NCBI RefSeq assembly: GCF_014199525.1
Contig: NZ_JACHNU010000001.1
Coordinates: 124,001 to 188,000 of the forward strand
Reading direction: 5' to 3'
Source: Conexibacter arvalis
GTDB taxonomy: Bacteria > Actinomycetota > Thermoleophilia > Solirubrobacterales > Solirubrobacteraceae
Length of the DNA stretch: 64,000 bases
Positions 52,235 through 61,577 of the stretch are shown here, piece after piece. The notes beneath the pieces are model-generated. The model searched no databases and had not been told where the DNA came from. It saw only the letters and a program-made list of their open reading frames with translations. Position numbers and translations under genes: made by a program. Numbering within the stretch: the stretch's first letter is position 1; each line of letters opens with the position of its first letter.

Positions 52235-52318
52235 GCGCGGGCTGCCGCGTCGAGGTCTACGCTCACGCGCAGCGCCACGATGTCGAGAAGCGCGGCCCGG
52301 CTCCGCTCACCAGGTGAA

Positions 52319-52339
52319 GGGCCGCGACAGGCGCGGCCC
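52319..52339 (+). terminator. hairpin upstream of the YCII gene
   Basis: GGGCCGCG-ACAGG-CGCGGCCC, an 8-bp perfect stem, 85 bp after the RCC1 gene stop and 21 bp before the YCII start. It may end the RCC1 transcript or lie in the YCII leader. Confidence 0.45.
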
Positions 52340-52359
52340 GCGGACACCAGGAGATCACG

Positions 52360-52770
52360 ATGCCGAAGTACCTGCTGCTCAAGCACTACCGCGGCGGCCC
52401 GGAGCCCCACCGTCCCTTCCCGCCGATGGACCAGTGGGCGCCCGGGGACGTGGAGGCGCACATCGCCTTCCAACGGCATGTCGTCGAGCTGCTGCAGGAG
52501 AACGGCGAGTACGTCGACGCGCAGGCGCTCACGCCGACCCGCACCTGGGTGCGCTACGGCGGCCCCGACGCCGCGCCCGTCACGACCGACGGCCCGCTGC
52601 CGGAGACCAGCGATCTGATCGCGGGCTGGTACATGATCGACGTCGACTCGCACGAGCGCGCACTCGAGCTCGCCGCCTACGTCTCCTCCGAGCCCGGCCC
52701 CGGCGGCGAGACGATGTACGAATGGATCGACGTCCGCGAGGTCATGTCCGGCGCGCCGCCGGAGGAGTGA
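52360..52770 (+). CDS. YCII/DGPF-domain protein
   Basis: 136-residue DGPF-type YCII-related protein. The family motif is seen in TTDGPLPETSDLIAGWYMIDVDS. Such proteins are almost always encoded next to an ECF42-type sigma factor, which is the next gene and overlaps by 4 bp. A fold related to muconolactone isomerase makes a small enzyme or sensor role likely, but none is established. Confidence 0.83.
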   Translation: MPKYLLLKHYRGGPEPHRPFPPMDQWAPGDVEAHIAFQRHVVELLQENGEYVDAQALTPTRTWVRYGGPDAAPVTTDGPLPETSDLIAGWYMIDVDSHERALELAAYVSSEPGPGGETMYEWIDVREVMSGAPPEE

Positions 52771-54005
52771 TCGCCGTGGCCGGCCGGCCGGCCGATCCGC
52801 TCGACGAGGGCGCCCTGCGCGCCCTCGTCCCGCGGGTGCTGGCGGCGATGGTGAGGCGCGGCGAGCAGTTCGACGCCGCCGAGGACGCGCTGCAGGAGGC
52901 GCTGCTGGAGGCGCTCCGCAGCTGGCCCGAGCATCCGCCGCGCGACCCGCGCGCGTGGCTGACGACGGTCGCGACGCGGCGGCTCCTCGACGCCCGCCGC
53001 AGCGAGGCCGCCCGCCACCGTCGCGAGGAGGAGATCGTCGAGGAGGCGGCGCGCGCACAGCCGCCCCCGACCGCCGCCGCGGCCGAGGACGACACGCTCT
53101 TCCTGCTCTTCTGCTGCTGCCACCCCGACCTCTCGCCGGCCTCCCAGGTCGCGCTGACGCTGCGCGCCGTCGGCGGCCTCACCACCCGCGAGATCGCCGA
53201 CGCCTTCTACGTCCCGGAGGCGACGATGGCGCAGCGGATCAGCCGCGCCAAGCGGACGCTGCGCGGCCGCCGCCTCGACCAGCCCGGCGACCTCGCCGTC
53301 GTGCTGCGCGTGCTCTACCTCGTCTACACCGCCGGCCACGCCGGAAGGGTCGATCTCGCCGGCGAGGCGATCCGGCTCGCCCGCCAGCTCGCCGCCGCCA
53401 CCGACGAGCCGGAGGCGCGCGGGCTGCTGGCGCTGATGCTGCTCAACCACGCCCGCCTCCCGGCGCGGCTCGACGCCGAGGGCCGGATCGTCACGCTCGA
53501 CCGGCAGGACCGCAGCCGGTGGGACAGCCGCGAGATCGCCGAGGGTGTGTCGATCCTGCAGTCGGCGCTCGCGCAGCAGACCGAGGAGCGGCCCCCGGGC
53601 CGGTACCAGATCGAGGCTGCGATCGCCGCACTCCACGACGACGCGGCGAGCGCGGAGGAGACCGACTGGCCGCAGATCCTGTCGTGGTACGACGACCTCG
53701 TCGCGCTGACCGCCGACCCGGCGCGCCGCGATCCCGCCGCGGTGCTCGGCCGCGCCGTCGCGGTCGGCCATGTCGACGGCGCCGCCGTCGGCCTGCGCGA
53801 GACCGAGCGGCTGCGCGAGTCGATCGGTGACCGGCACCGCTGGCATGCCGTCCGCGGCCACCTGCACGAGCTCGCCGGCGACCCGTCCGCCGCCGCCGCG
53901 GCCTACGCCGAGGCGGCCCGCCGGGCGACGAACGTCGCCGAGCGCGACCACCTCGTCCGCCAGGCCGCCCGTCAGCACGCGCGAGCCGACGCCGCTCCAG
54001 GCTGA
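52767..54005 (+). CDS. ECF42-type RNA polymerase sigma factor
   Basis: 412-residue sigma-70 factor: region 2 at residues 15-90 (EDALQEALLEALRSWPE), region 4 with ATMAQRISRAKRTLRG near residue 155, and a long C-terminal helical/TPR-like extension (from about 185) typical of ECF42, with FCCCHPDLS near 115. GTG 52767 overlaps the YCII stop (GTGA). No anti-sigma factor gene is adjacent; in ECF42 the C-terminal part is thought to control the protein. It probably reads the promoter of the DGPF gene. Confidence 0.86.
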   Translation: MIAVAGRPADPLDEGALRALVPRVLAAMVRRGEQFDAAEDALQEALLEALRSWPEHPPRDPRAWLTTVATRRLLDARRSEAARHRREEEIVEEAARAQPPPTAAAAEDDTLFLLFCCCHPDLSPASQVALTLRAVGGLTTREIADAFYVPEATMAQRISRAKRTLRGRRLDQPGDLAVVLRVLYLVYTAGHAGRVDLAGEAIRLARQLAAATDEPEARGLLALMLLNHARLPARLDAEGRIVTLDRQDRSRWDSREIAEGVSILQSALAQQTEERPPGRYQIEAAIAALHDDAASAEETDWPQILSWYDDLVALTADPARRDPAAVLGRAVAVGHVDGAAVGLRETERLRESIGDRHRWHAVRGHLHELAGDPSAAAAAYAEAARRATNVAERDHLVRQAARQHARADAAPG

Positions 54006-54069
54006 AGCCGTGTGCGACCGGACCGGTCGGGTACCTGCCGGCACGAGCGAACCTGAAGGGGTGGGTGCC

Positions 54070-54501
54070 TTGTCCGCCAGCAGCGGCAACCTCGAAGCGC
54101 AGCCCGACGAGCGCGGGCTCTCGGTGCTCGCGCAGGTCTCCAACGAGATGGTGCGCCTGTACAAGGAGCAGTTCGGCCGCGGGCCGCGAAGAGTGCGCGC
54201 CCACTGGTGCGGCGCCGACGCGCTCGCGGTCGTGCTCGAGGACACGCTCGCCCCCGCGGAGCGCAACCTCGTCGCGCTCGGCGCGCACCAGACCGTGCGC
54301 GACACGCGGCTGATCTTCCAGTACGCGACGCTGCCCGAGTTCTGCGAGCCGGTCGAGCGGATCACGGGTCGGAAGGTCCGCGCCTTCGTCAGCGGCATCG
54401 ATGCCGAGGTCGACGGCCTCTCGATCGAGAGCTTCGTCTTCTACCCGGTCGGCGAGGAGGCCGGCCAGCCGAGCCGCATCGAGCGCGCGCCACGACGATG
54501 A
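54070..54501 (+). CDS. MpsC-family (DUF2294) protein
   Basis: 143-residue protein matching DUF2294/Na-translocating MpsC-like family: VSNEMVRLYKEQFGRGP, ALAVVLEDTLAPAE, RDTRLIFQYA, and VRAFVSGIDAEVDGLSIESFVF. TTG 54070 has AAGGGG eight bases upstream; GTG 54061 is a second candidate. Function in actinobacteria not established. Precedes a STAS protein by 174 bp on the same strand. Confidence 0.77.
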   Translation: MSASSGNLEAQPDERGLSVLAQVSNEMVRLYKEQFGRGPRRVRAHWCGADALAVVLEDTLAPAERNLVALGAHQTVRDTRLIFQYATLPEFCEPVERITGRKVRAFVSGIDAEVDGLSIESFVFYPVGEEAGQPSRIERAPRR

Positions 54502-54675
54502 CAGCGCGCTGACCGCCCGGCCGAGCGTGCGGATCGCGCCCGCTAGCGTCTCCGCACGACATCGGCGGTGCAGCGCATCGTCCGGCGTTGGCTGACCGAC
54601 GCGACGGGCAGTCCGTCCTCCGGAAGCGGGGACGGCCGCACGGGCGCAAACCCGCAAGCCCCTCCAGGAGGCATC

Positions 54676-55029
54676 GTGTCCGTGCACCATCCCGTCACGG
54701 CTCCGCCCGGCTTCAGCATCCGCATCCGCCCCGAGCGCGACCACGTGATCGTCGCGCTCGGCGGCGAGCTCGACCTCGCGACCGTCGAGCGCGCCGAGCG
54801 CTGGGCGCGCGCGCTCTTCCGGCGCGGCTTCGCGTCGATCGCGTTCGATCTGCGCAGACTGACGTTCATCGACTCCAGCGGTCTGAGACTGCTGCTCCTG
54901 CTCGACAGGATCGCCGCCGCCGGCGGCGCCCGGTTCGCGATCATCGACGGCGAGGGGCCGGTCCGCCGCCTCCTCCAGCTGACCGGCCTGACCGACCACT
55001 TCGCCCGGGTCGCCCCGAGCGCCGCCTGA
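54676..55029 (+). CDS. STAS-domain anti-sigma factor antagonist
   Basis: 117-residue single STAS domain. The phosphorylatable Ser lies in FIDSSGLRLLL (about residue 60), preceded by GELDLATVERAERW, as in SpoIIAA/RsbV. AGGAGG sits five bases before GTG 54676. Would release an alternative sigma factor from its anti-sigma when dephosphorylated. No kinase gene is adjacent. Confidence 0.87.
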   Translation: MSVHHPVTAPPGFSIRIRPERDHVIVALGGELDLATVERAERWARALFRRGFASIAFDLRRLTFIDSSGLRLLLLLDRIAAAGGARFAIIDGEGPVRRLLQLTGLTDHFARVAPSAA

Positions 55030-55111
55030 GCACGGCGCGGTCGCCGCTCGGTCGGCGCGTGCGCGGCGGTGCGCTCGACCGAGCGGCGGGGCGATCCGGG
55101 ATTGGAGCCGG

Positions 55112-55735
55112 TCACACCGCGCTGAGCGCGAGCGAGAGGCCCAGCGCGAGCATGATCGCTGCGATCGCGCCGTCGAGCAGCCGCCACGCGGCCGGCCGGG
55201 CGAACAGCGGTCGCAGCGCCGCCGCGCCGTAGCCGAGCGCGGCGAACCAGAGCACGCTGCCGCACGCCATGCCGGCGGCGAACCACCAGCGCCGATCGCC
55301 GTGGGCGTCGGCGGCGGTCCCGGCGAGCACGACGGTGTCGAGGTAGACGTGCGGGTTGAGCCACGTCAGCGCCAGCGCCGTCAGCAGGACGGCGAGCACG
55401 CCGCCGGCGGCGCCGTCTGCGGCGTCGGCGACGGCGCAGCGGCGCCACGCGCGCCGCGCCGCCAGCGCCGCGTACGCGAGCAGGAACGCGGCGCCGGCCA
55501 GCCGCGCCGCGTCGGCGAGCGCCGGGGCGCTCGCCAGCAGCACGCCGGCGCCGCCGACGCCGAGCGCGATCAGCACGACGTCGGAGATCGCGCAGACGGC
55601 GACGACGACGCCGCGGCGCTCGCGCAGGAGGCCCTGCCGCAGCACGAAGGCGTTCTGCGCGCCGATCGCGACGATCAGCGAGAGCCCGAAGGTGAGCCCC
55701 GCCAACGCCGCCAGCAGTGCAGCCGAGGAAGGCAC
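55112..55735 (-). CDS. argO: LysE/ArgO-family amino acid exporter
   Basis: 207-residue exporter with about six hydrophobic segments. Family motifs GAQNAFVLRQG near residue 25 and WLNPHVYLDTVVL near 125. Exports basic amino acids such as arginine or lysine. Divergent from an ArgP-type regulator, the standard arrangement. The 72-bp gap holds a dyad near the regulator start. Confidence 0.87.
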   Translation of the reverse strand: MPSSAALLAALAGLTFGLSLIVAIGAQNAFVLRQGLLRERRGVVVAVCAISDVVLIALGVGGAGVLLASAPALADAARLAGAAFLLAYAALAARRAWRRCAVADAADGAAGGVLAVLLTALALTWLNPHVYLDTVVLAGTAADAHGDRRWWFAAGMACGSVLWFAALGYGAAALRPLFARPAAWRLLDGAIAAIMLALGLSLALSAV

Positions 55736-55768
55736 GGGCTCTGATCGTCACCGCGCCTGACCTGAAGC

Positions 55769-55802
55769 GCAACGACAGTTCCTGCGCTACCTGTAGCGTT
55801 GC
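55769..55802. promoter_or_regulatory. imperfect dyad in the argO/argP divergon
   Basis: GCAACGACAG at 55769-55778 faces CTGTAGCGTTGC at 55791-55802, complementary except for a 2-base bulge. A plausible binding site for the LysR-type regulator. Confidence 0.45.
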
Positions 55803-55807
55803 TTTCG

Positions 55808-56731
55808 GTGCAGTTCGACTCGCAGCAGCTGCGCGCGCTCGTCGCGATCGCCGACGCCGGCTCGCTCGACGGCGCCGCCGCCGCGCTGGCGCTGACGCCG
55901 TCGGCGGTCAGCCAGCGGCTGCGCGCGCTGGAGCGCGCGACCGGCCAGGTGCTCGTCGTGCGCAGCCGCCCGATCGCGCTCACCGCCGCCGGCGAGGTGC
56001 TGCTGCGGCTGGCGACGCAGGTCGCGCTGCTGGAGGAGGAGGCGGCCCGCGAGCTGGCCGGGGACCGGGCCGCGGCGGCGCGCACGCCGATCGCGGTCGC
56101 CGTCAACGCCGACTCGCTCGCGACCTGGTTCCTGCCGGCGGTCGCGCCGCTCGCCGACGCGCTCGAGCTGCGGGTCCACCGCGAGGACGAGGGCCGCACC
56201 GCCGAGCTGCTGCGCCGCGGCGTCGTGATGGCGGCCGTCACCGGCGAGGACGAACCGGTCGCCGGCTGCGAGGCGACCGCGCTCGGGGCGATGCGCTACG
56301 TCCCGGTCGCGGCGCCCGCGTTCGCCGCGCGCTGGTTCCCGCCCGCCGTCGCCCGCGCCGACGCCTTCCGCCGCGCGCCGGTCGTCTGCTTCGACGCCGC
56401 CGACCGGCTGCAGGAGCGCTTCCTGCGCGAGCAGACCGGCGAGGACCCCGCGCCGCCGGTCCACCTCGTGCCGGCCTCGGCCGACTACCTGCGCGCGATC
56501 GAGCTCGGCTTCGGCTGGGGCCTGGTCCCAGAGCCCCAGCTCGACGTCCGCGCCGGCGACGACGCGCTCGTCACGATCGCCGACGAGCGGCTCGACGTGC
56601 CGCTGCGCTGGCAGCGCTGGTCGCTGCGGACGGCGTCGCTCGCAGCCCTCACCGACGCCGTCGTCACGGCCGCCCGGTCGGCGCTGCGGCAGCCGGACGG
56701 ACGCGCGGCGCGAACGCTGTCGTCGGCGTAG
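55808..56731 (+). CDS. argP: LysR-family regulator, ArgP/IciA type
   Basis: 307-residue LysR-type activator. HTH at residues 5-60 (FDSQQLRALVAIADAGS, TPSAVSQRLRALERATG) and the substrate-binding domain from about residue 95. GTG 55808 fits the family N-terminus better than TTG 55799. In E. coli ArgP turns on the ArgO exporter in response to arginine, and the divergent exporter here fits that model. Confidence 0.88.
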   Translation: MQFDSQQLRALVAIADAGSLDGAAAALALTPSAVSQRLRALERATGQVLVVRSRPIALTAAGEVLLRLATQVALLEEEAARELAGDRAAAARTPIAVAVNADSLATWFLPAVAPLADALELRVHREDEGRTAELLRRGVVMAAVTGEDEPVAGCEATALGAMRYVPVAAPAFAARWFPPAVARADAFRRAPVVCFDAADRLQERFLREQTGEDPAPPVHLVPASADYLRAIELGFGWGLVPEPQLDVRAGDDALVTIADERLDVPLRWQRWSLRTASLAALTDAVVTAARSALRQPDGRAARTLSSA

Positions 56732-56743
56732 CCTTGAGGCACC

Positions 56744-58402
56744 ATGAGCTGGAGCGAGGCGTACGCCTCCCTCTCCGACGCCGACACGGCGCGTGGCGCG
56801 CCGTTGACCGCGGACGAGCTCGAGCGGCTCGCGACCGCGGCCTACATGCTCGGCCGCGCCGATGACCATCTGCGCGCGCTGGAGCGGGCCCACCGCGCCC
56901 ATCTCGACGCCGGCGCGCCGCTGCGCGCGATCCGCTGCGCGATCTGGCTCGGCATCTTCCTCGCGCTCCGCGGCGAGCAGGCGCGCGCGACAGGCTGGCT
57001 GAGCCGCGCGCGACGGATGCTCGCCCACCAGCCGAGCGACTGCGTCGAGCGCGGCTACCTGCTGCTGCCCAAGATGATCCGCCACGCCGCGGCGGGCGAG
57101 GACGCCGGCGCCCTGGCGGCGGCCGCCGACGCCGCCGCGATCGCCGAGCGCTGCCGGGACGCGGACCTGCTCGCGCTCGCCGTCCACGAGCAGGGGCTCG
57201 CGCTCGCGCGGCAGGGGCAGGTCGAGCGCGGCCTCGGCCTGCTCGACGAGGCGATGGTCGCGGTCACCGCCGGCGAGCTGTCGCCGATCGTCACCGGGCT
57301 CCTCTACTGCAGCGTGATCGACGGCTGCCACGAGCTGTTCGCGCTGCGCCGCGCGCAGGAGTGGACGGCGGCGCTGACCGCCTGGTGCGAGCGGCAGCCG
57401 GAGATGGTCGCCTTCACCGGCCGCTGCCTCGTGCACCGCGCCGAGCTGATGCAGCTGCACGGCGCCTGGCACGACGCGCTCGACGAGGCCCGCCGGGCAG
57501 GCGGGCGGTTCGCGCGCGCCGGCGACGCGCGCCCAGCCGCCGGCGCCCGCTACCGCGAGGGCGAGCTGCACCGCCTGCGCGGCGAGCTCGCGGCAGCCGA
57601 GCGCGCCTATCGCGACGCCCACCGCGGCGGCGTCGAGCCGCTGCCCGGGCTGGCCCTGCTGCGGCTCGCGCAGGGCGACGGAGCCGCCGCGACGGCGACG
57701 ATCCGCCGCGCGCTCGCCGAGACGACCGCGCCGCTGCGGCGGGCGCGGCTGCTGCCCGCGGCGGTCGAGATCGCGCTGGCGATCGGCGACGGGGAGGAGG
57801 CGCGCGACGCCTGCGCCGAGCTGGAGCGGATCGCATCCGACCACGGCGGCGCCGGCTCGGAGGCGAGCGGCTTCGACGCCGGGGCGCGCGTCGGCGGGGG
57901 CGGCGGCCTGCTGTCCGCGCTCGTCGGGCACGCTCGCGGCGCGGTCGCGCTCGACGGCGGCGACGCGCGCGCCGCCTTGCGCGCGCTGCGCGAGGCCAGC
58001 GAGGCGTGGCGGCTGCTGGAGGCCCCGTACGAGGGCGCGCGCAGCGGCCTCCTGCTCGCGCTCGCCTGCCGCGCGCTCGGCGACGAGGCGACCGCCGCGC
58101 TGGAGCTGGACGCCGCGCGCGCCGCCTTCGCCCGGCTCGGCGCGGCGCCCGACCTCGCCCGCGCCGAGCGGCTCGCCGGCCGCTCGGCCGGCGCGACGGC
58201 CGGAGACCGCCACGGCCTCACCGCGCGGGAACTGGAGGTCCTGCGGCTCGTCGCCGCCGGCGCCACCAACCGGGCGATCGCCGCCGAGCTGGTGCTCAGC
58301 GAGCGGACGGTCGACCGGCACGTCAGCAACATCCTCGCGAAGCTGCGGCTCCGCTCGCGCACGGCGGCGACCGCCTACGCCTACGAGCACGAGCTGGTGT
58401 GA
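56744..58402 (+). CDS. LuxR-type regulator with helical (TPR-like) sensor region
   Basis: 552-residue regulator. Residues 25-440 are TPR-like helices (repeated ALxxARxxxxxLA patterns). LuxR HTH at the C-terminus (LTARELEVLRLVAAG, TNRAIAAELVLSERTV, RHVSNILAKLRLRSR). No STAND/ATPase motif. Followed 135 bp later on the same strand by a FAD oxidoreductase, which is a frequent gene pair in actinobacteria and a possible target. Confidence 0.85.
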   Translation: MSWSEAYASLSDADTARGAPLTADELERLATAAYMLGRADDHLRALERAHRAHLDAGAPLRAIRCAIWLGIFLALRGEQARATGWLSRARRMLAHQPSDCVERGYLLLPKMIRHAAAGEDAGALAAAADAAAIAERCRDADLLALAVHEQGLALARQGQVERGLGLLDEAMVAVTAGELSPIVTGLLYCSVIDGCHELFALRRAQEWTAALTAWCERQPEMVAFTGRCLVHRAELMQLHGAWHDALDEARRAGGRFARAGDARPAAGARYREGELHRLRGELAAAERAYRDAHRGGVEPLPGLALLRLAQGDGAAATATIRRALAETTAPLRRARLLPAAVEIALAIGDGEEARDACAELERIASDHGGAGSEASGFDAGARVGGGGGLLSALVGHARGAVALDGGDARAALRALREASEAWRLLEAPYEGARSGLLLALACRALGDEATAALELDAARAAFARLGAAPDLARAERLAGRSAGATAGDRHGLTARELEVLRLVAAGATNRAIAAELVLSERTVDRHVSNILAKLRLRSRTAATAYAYEHELV

Positions 58403-58537
58403 GCGATGGGTGGGATCACCCAGCCGGCGCACCGCGCGCGGTTGGGTTGATCGGCCGATGCGGTCGCCGCCGCGCGCGCGTAGCGTCGGTGCCCGGAACC
58501 GCTTCGAGCGCTCGCCCGAGCTGACGAGGAGGAGCAG

Positions 58538-59935
58538 ATGAGCCGCCTGCTGGAGAGCCGAGAGACCGCCGTCGAGGAGCTGCGCGCGCGGCTTCGCGGC
58601 GCCGTCATGACGCCGCACGACGCCGGCTTCGCGGCGGCGACCCGCCTCTGGAACGGCATGATCGACGCGACGCCCGCGCTCGTCGTGCAGCCGACCGGCA
58701 CGGCCGACGTCGTCGAGGCCGTCCGCTTCGCCCGCGCGCGCGGGCTGCCGGTCGGCGTGCGCGGCGGCGGCCACAACATCGCCGGCACGGCGCTCGCCGA
58801 CGGCGGCGTCACGCTCGACATGTCGCGGCTGCGCGGCGTGCTCGTCGCGTCCGATGCGCGCACCGCGACGGCGCAGGCCGGCTGCCTGCTCGCCGACGTC
58901 GACCGCGAGTGCCAGCTGCACGGCCTCGCGACGCCGCTCGGCTTCGTCTCCGAGGTCGGCGTCGCGGGGCTGACGCTCGGCGGCGGGCTCGGCTACCTGA
59001 CGCGCCGCTTCGGCTGGACGGTCGACAACCTGCTCGAGGTCGAGGTGGTGACCGCCGACGGCGTCGTCCGCCGCGCCAGCCGCGACGAGCACGCCGACCT
59101 GTTCTGGGCGCTCCGCGGTGCCGGCGCGAACCTTGGCGTCGTGACGTCGTTCACCTTCCGTCTGCACCCCGTCGGCCCGCTCGTCCACGGCGGCCTGATC
59201 GCCTGGCCGTTCGCCCGCGCGCAGGAGATCGTGCGCGCCTACCGCGCGCTGACCGTCACCTCGCCGCCCGAGCTGACCGCGTTCCTGACCATGCTGCGCG
59301 GCCCGGCGGCGCCGTTCGTGCCCGCTCGCTGGCACGGCGAGCGCCTCTGCGCGATGACGGTCTGCTTCAGCGGCGATCCGGGCGACGCCGACGAGGCGCT
59401 CGCGCCGCTGCGCGCGCTCGCCGACCCGGCCTTCGACCTGCTCCGCGAGCTGCCCTACACGGAGCTGCAGTCCTCCCTCGACGGGACCGAGCCGAAGGGC
59501 CTCCACTACTACTGGAAGACCGAGTACGCGGCGGAGCTGAGCGACGAGCTGCTCGAGACGTTGCGGGAGCTGTTCACCGCCTGCCCGATCCCCGACGCCG
59601 AGCTGGGAATCCTGCAGCTCGGCGGCGCGCTGCGCGAGCACGCCGACGACGACGGGGCCGTCGGCAACCGTGACGCCGGCTACGCGATCGGCGCCCTTGG
59701 GATGTGGGAGCCGGACGACCCGGCGGCCGACGCGCACCGGCGCTGGATCCGCGCGGCGTGGGAGCGCCTCCGCCCGTTCTCGACCGGCGCCGCGTACGTC
59801 AACTTCCAGACCGCCGACGAGGGCCCCGACCGGGTCCGCGCCGCCTACGGTCCCAACTTCGACCGCCTCGTCGAGATCAAGCGCGCCTACGACCCGGACA
59901 ACCTCTTCCGCTCAAACCGCAATGTGGTCGCCTAG
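58538..59935 (+). CDS. FAD-binding oxidoreductase, berberine-bridge-enzyme type
   Basis: 465-residue BBE-like flavoenzyme. FAD_binding_4 domain with RGGGHNIAGTALADGG, where His would form the covalent histidyl link to FAD, GGGLGYLTRRFG, and the C-terminal BBE segment (AYVNFQTADEG, RLVEIKRAYDPDNLFR). The usual second flavin-linking Cys is not seen in the TPLGFVSEVG position, so the link is probably single. No signal peptide, so likely cytoplasmic. Substrate unknown. Confidence 0.87.
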   Translation: MSRLLESRETAVEELRARLRGAVMTPHDAGFAAATRLWNGMIDATPALVVQPTGTADVVEAVRFARARGLPVGVRGGGHNIAGTALADGGVTLDMSRLRGVLVASDARTATAQAGCLLADVDRECQLHGLATPLGFVSEVGVAGLTLGGGLGYLTRRFGWTVDNLLEVEVVTADGVVRRASRDEHADLFWALRGAGANLGVVTSFTFRLHPVGPLVHGGLIAWPFARAQEIVRAYRALTVTSPPELTAFLTMLRGPAAPFVPARWHGERLCAMTVCFSGDPGDADEALAPLRALADPAFDLLRELPYTELQSSLDGTEPKGLHYYWKTEYAAELSDELLETLRELFTACPIPDAELGILQLGGALREHADDDGAVGNRDAGYAIGALGMWEPDDPAADAHRRWIRAAWERLRPFSTGAAYVNFQTADEGPDRVRAAYGPNFDRLVEIKRAYDPDNLFRSNRNVVA

Positions 59936-60113
59936 CAGCGCAGAGCACCGGTTCGCGTGAGCGGTTTCGATCCCACGCGCGATGTCACCGCATGACGCCG
60001 GGGATCGGTGCGATGGCCGTGCGGTGCTACGGTCGTTGCGGTAGCGCTCGCTGGGCGGTTGGCCTGCTCTCCCGACGCGCGACGCAACGAAGAGCGGGCC
60101 GAGAGGAAGCGCC

Positions 60114-61103
60114 ATGTCCCCCGAAGGACCCTGGCGAGCGGCGCGGGCATTCGTCGCGCGCCACCGCGTCGCGCTGACCATGCTCGCGTCGCTTGCGAGC
60201 GCAGCCGCGCTGTCGCTGCTGCTCTACGGCCGCCGCCACGAGTTCAGCGCCGCGCTGGCCAGCGCGGCGCTGTGGGTCGTCGGCCTCAGCGTCGTCCTGC
60301 ACGTGGGCGGGCTGCTCGCGCGCACCGAGGCGTGGCATCGCACGATCGAGGCCGCCGGCGGCACGGTCTCCCGCCGGGTGCTGTATCGCGCCTCGAGCAT
60401 GCAGGTGCTGGGCAGCGTCGTCAATCCGCACCTCGGCGTCGCCGCGCGGATCGCCGCGCTGCGCCGCTCCTCGCCCTCGGTCAGCCCGCAGGTGCCGACG
60501 CTGATCGCCGCCGAGTTCCCGATCCTCGCCGTCGAGGCCGCGCTCGCGGCGCTGACCTCGTTCACGCTGATCGGACCGCTCGGGCTGCCGTGGTGGCTGC
60601 CGCCGCTCTGCATCGCCGTCATCGCGCTCGCGAGCACGGGCATGCGCCGGCTCGCGCTCGCCAAGGGGCGCGAGCTGTGGAGAGGCCTCGCCGTCGTGCG
60701 CACGATCCGGGGCGGCGGCGCGCTGATCGGGTTCGTCCTGCTCGCGGTGCTCGCGCAGGTCGCCCGCAACTGGCTGCTGCTCCACGCCGTCGGCGTCGAC
60801 GCCTCGCTGTTCGACGCGATCGCCGTCCTGATCGCCGTCGTCACGCTCGGCCAGCTGCCGATCGGGCCCAGCGTCGGCGCCGCCGCCGCCGTCCTGATCC
60901 TTGGCCACGACGGCATCGCCGCGACCGCAGCCGCCGGCATCCTCCTGACCGCCACCGGCACCGCGGCCGGCCTCGCCTTCGCCGCGTGGGCCGGGCTCGA
61001 CCGCCTCTGGAGCCGCCTCCGACGTCGACCGCGCGCGAGCGGGCCGCCGCCCGTGCCGACCCGCCCCGCGCTCCGCCGCCGACGGCAGCGATTCGGCGTC
61101 TGA
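60114..61103 (+). CDS. flippase-like membrane protein (lysylphosphatidylglycerol synthase TM/UPF0104 type)
   Basis: 329 residues with about seven hydrophobic segments and a basic C-terminal tail; the pattern matches the membrane part of MprF-like flippases (UPF0104 type), e.g. GGLLARTEAWHRTIEAAGG and LGQLPIGPSVGAA near the end. Probably moves a lipid or polymer precursor across the membrane. ATG 60114 has GAGGAAG upstream. Convergent with the GYD gene; they share the 61106 hairpin. Confidence 0.75.
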   Translation: MSPEGPWRAARAFVARHRVALTMLASLASAAALSLLLYGRRHEFSAALASAALWVVGLSVVLHVGGLLARTEAWHRTIEAAGGTVSRRVLYRASSMQVLGSVVNPHLGVAARIAALRRSSPSVSPQVPTLIAAEFPILAVEAALAALTSFTLIGPLGLPWWLPPLCIAVIALASTGMRRLALAKGRELWRGLAVVRTIRGGGALIGFVLLAVLAQVARNWLLLHAVGVDASLFDAIAVLIAVVTLGQLPIGPSVGAAAAVLILGHDGIAATAAAGILLTATGTAAGLAFAAWAGLDRLWSRLRRRPRASGPPPVPTRPALRRRRQRFGV

Positions 61104-61105
61104 CG

Positions 61106-61126
61106 TGAGCGGGCGCCGCCCGCTCA
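61106..61126. terminator. bidirectional terminator
   Basis: TGAGCGGGC-GCC-GCCCGCTCA, a perfect 9-bp stem between the convergent flippase-like and GYD genes. It overlaps the GYD stop codon. Confidence 0.6.
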
Positions 61127-61417
61127 GGGCAGGTTGCCGGTGATGGCGCGCATCTCCTCGGCGCTGAAGGCGCGCAGCGTCGTGGAGCGGATATTGCCCT
61201 GCCCGGCGACGGCGAGCAGCGCGGCGGCGAGGGCGGCGTCGTCGGGAGCGTCGACCGTCGCGACGAGATCGTGCGCGCCGAGCGTCCAGTGGATGTCGAG
61301 GAATCTCACGCCCATCCCCTCGAACTGGCTCTGCGCCGCCTCGTAGCGGTCGACCGTCTCCTTCGCTCCGCGGACCCCTTGGTCGGTCCAGTCGAGCAAC
61401 GCGATGTACGTCGGCAT
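61124..61417 (-). CDS. GYD-domain protein
   Basis: 97-residue GYD-type protein (TYIALLDWTDQGVRG, KETVDRYEAAQ, RFLDIHWTLGAHDLVATVDAPDD), a small ferredoxin-like fold of unknown role. A strong AGAGGAGG ribosome site stands before ATG 61417. No operon partner. Confidence 0.82.
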   Translation of the reverse strand: MPTYIALLDWTDQGVRGAKETVDRYEAAQSQFEGMGVRFLDIHWTLGAHDLVATVDAPDDAALAAALLAVAGQGNIRSTTLRAFSAEEMRAITGNLP

Positions 61418-61577
61418 GGATGCCTCCTCTCGCTCGCAGCCGTGTCTTGCTGGTGCCCGGCCGCGAGCGGTTCCGACCGTCGATCGCCTGGATGATGGAG
61501 CCTTGGCGCACGCGCGTGCGGCGCGCCGAGCGGCGGCCGGCCTCGGCGACCGGCGCCGGCCGGCCTCATCTGGCCGC

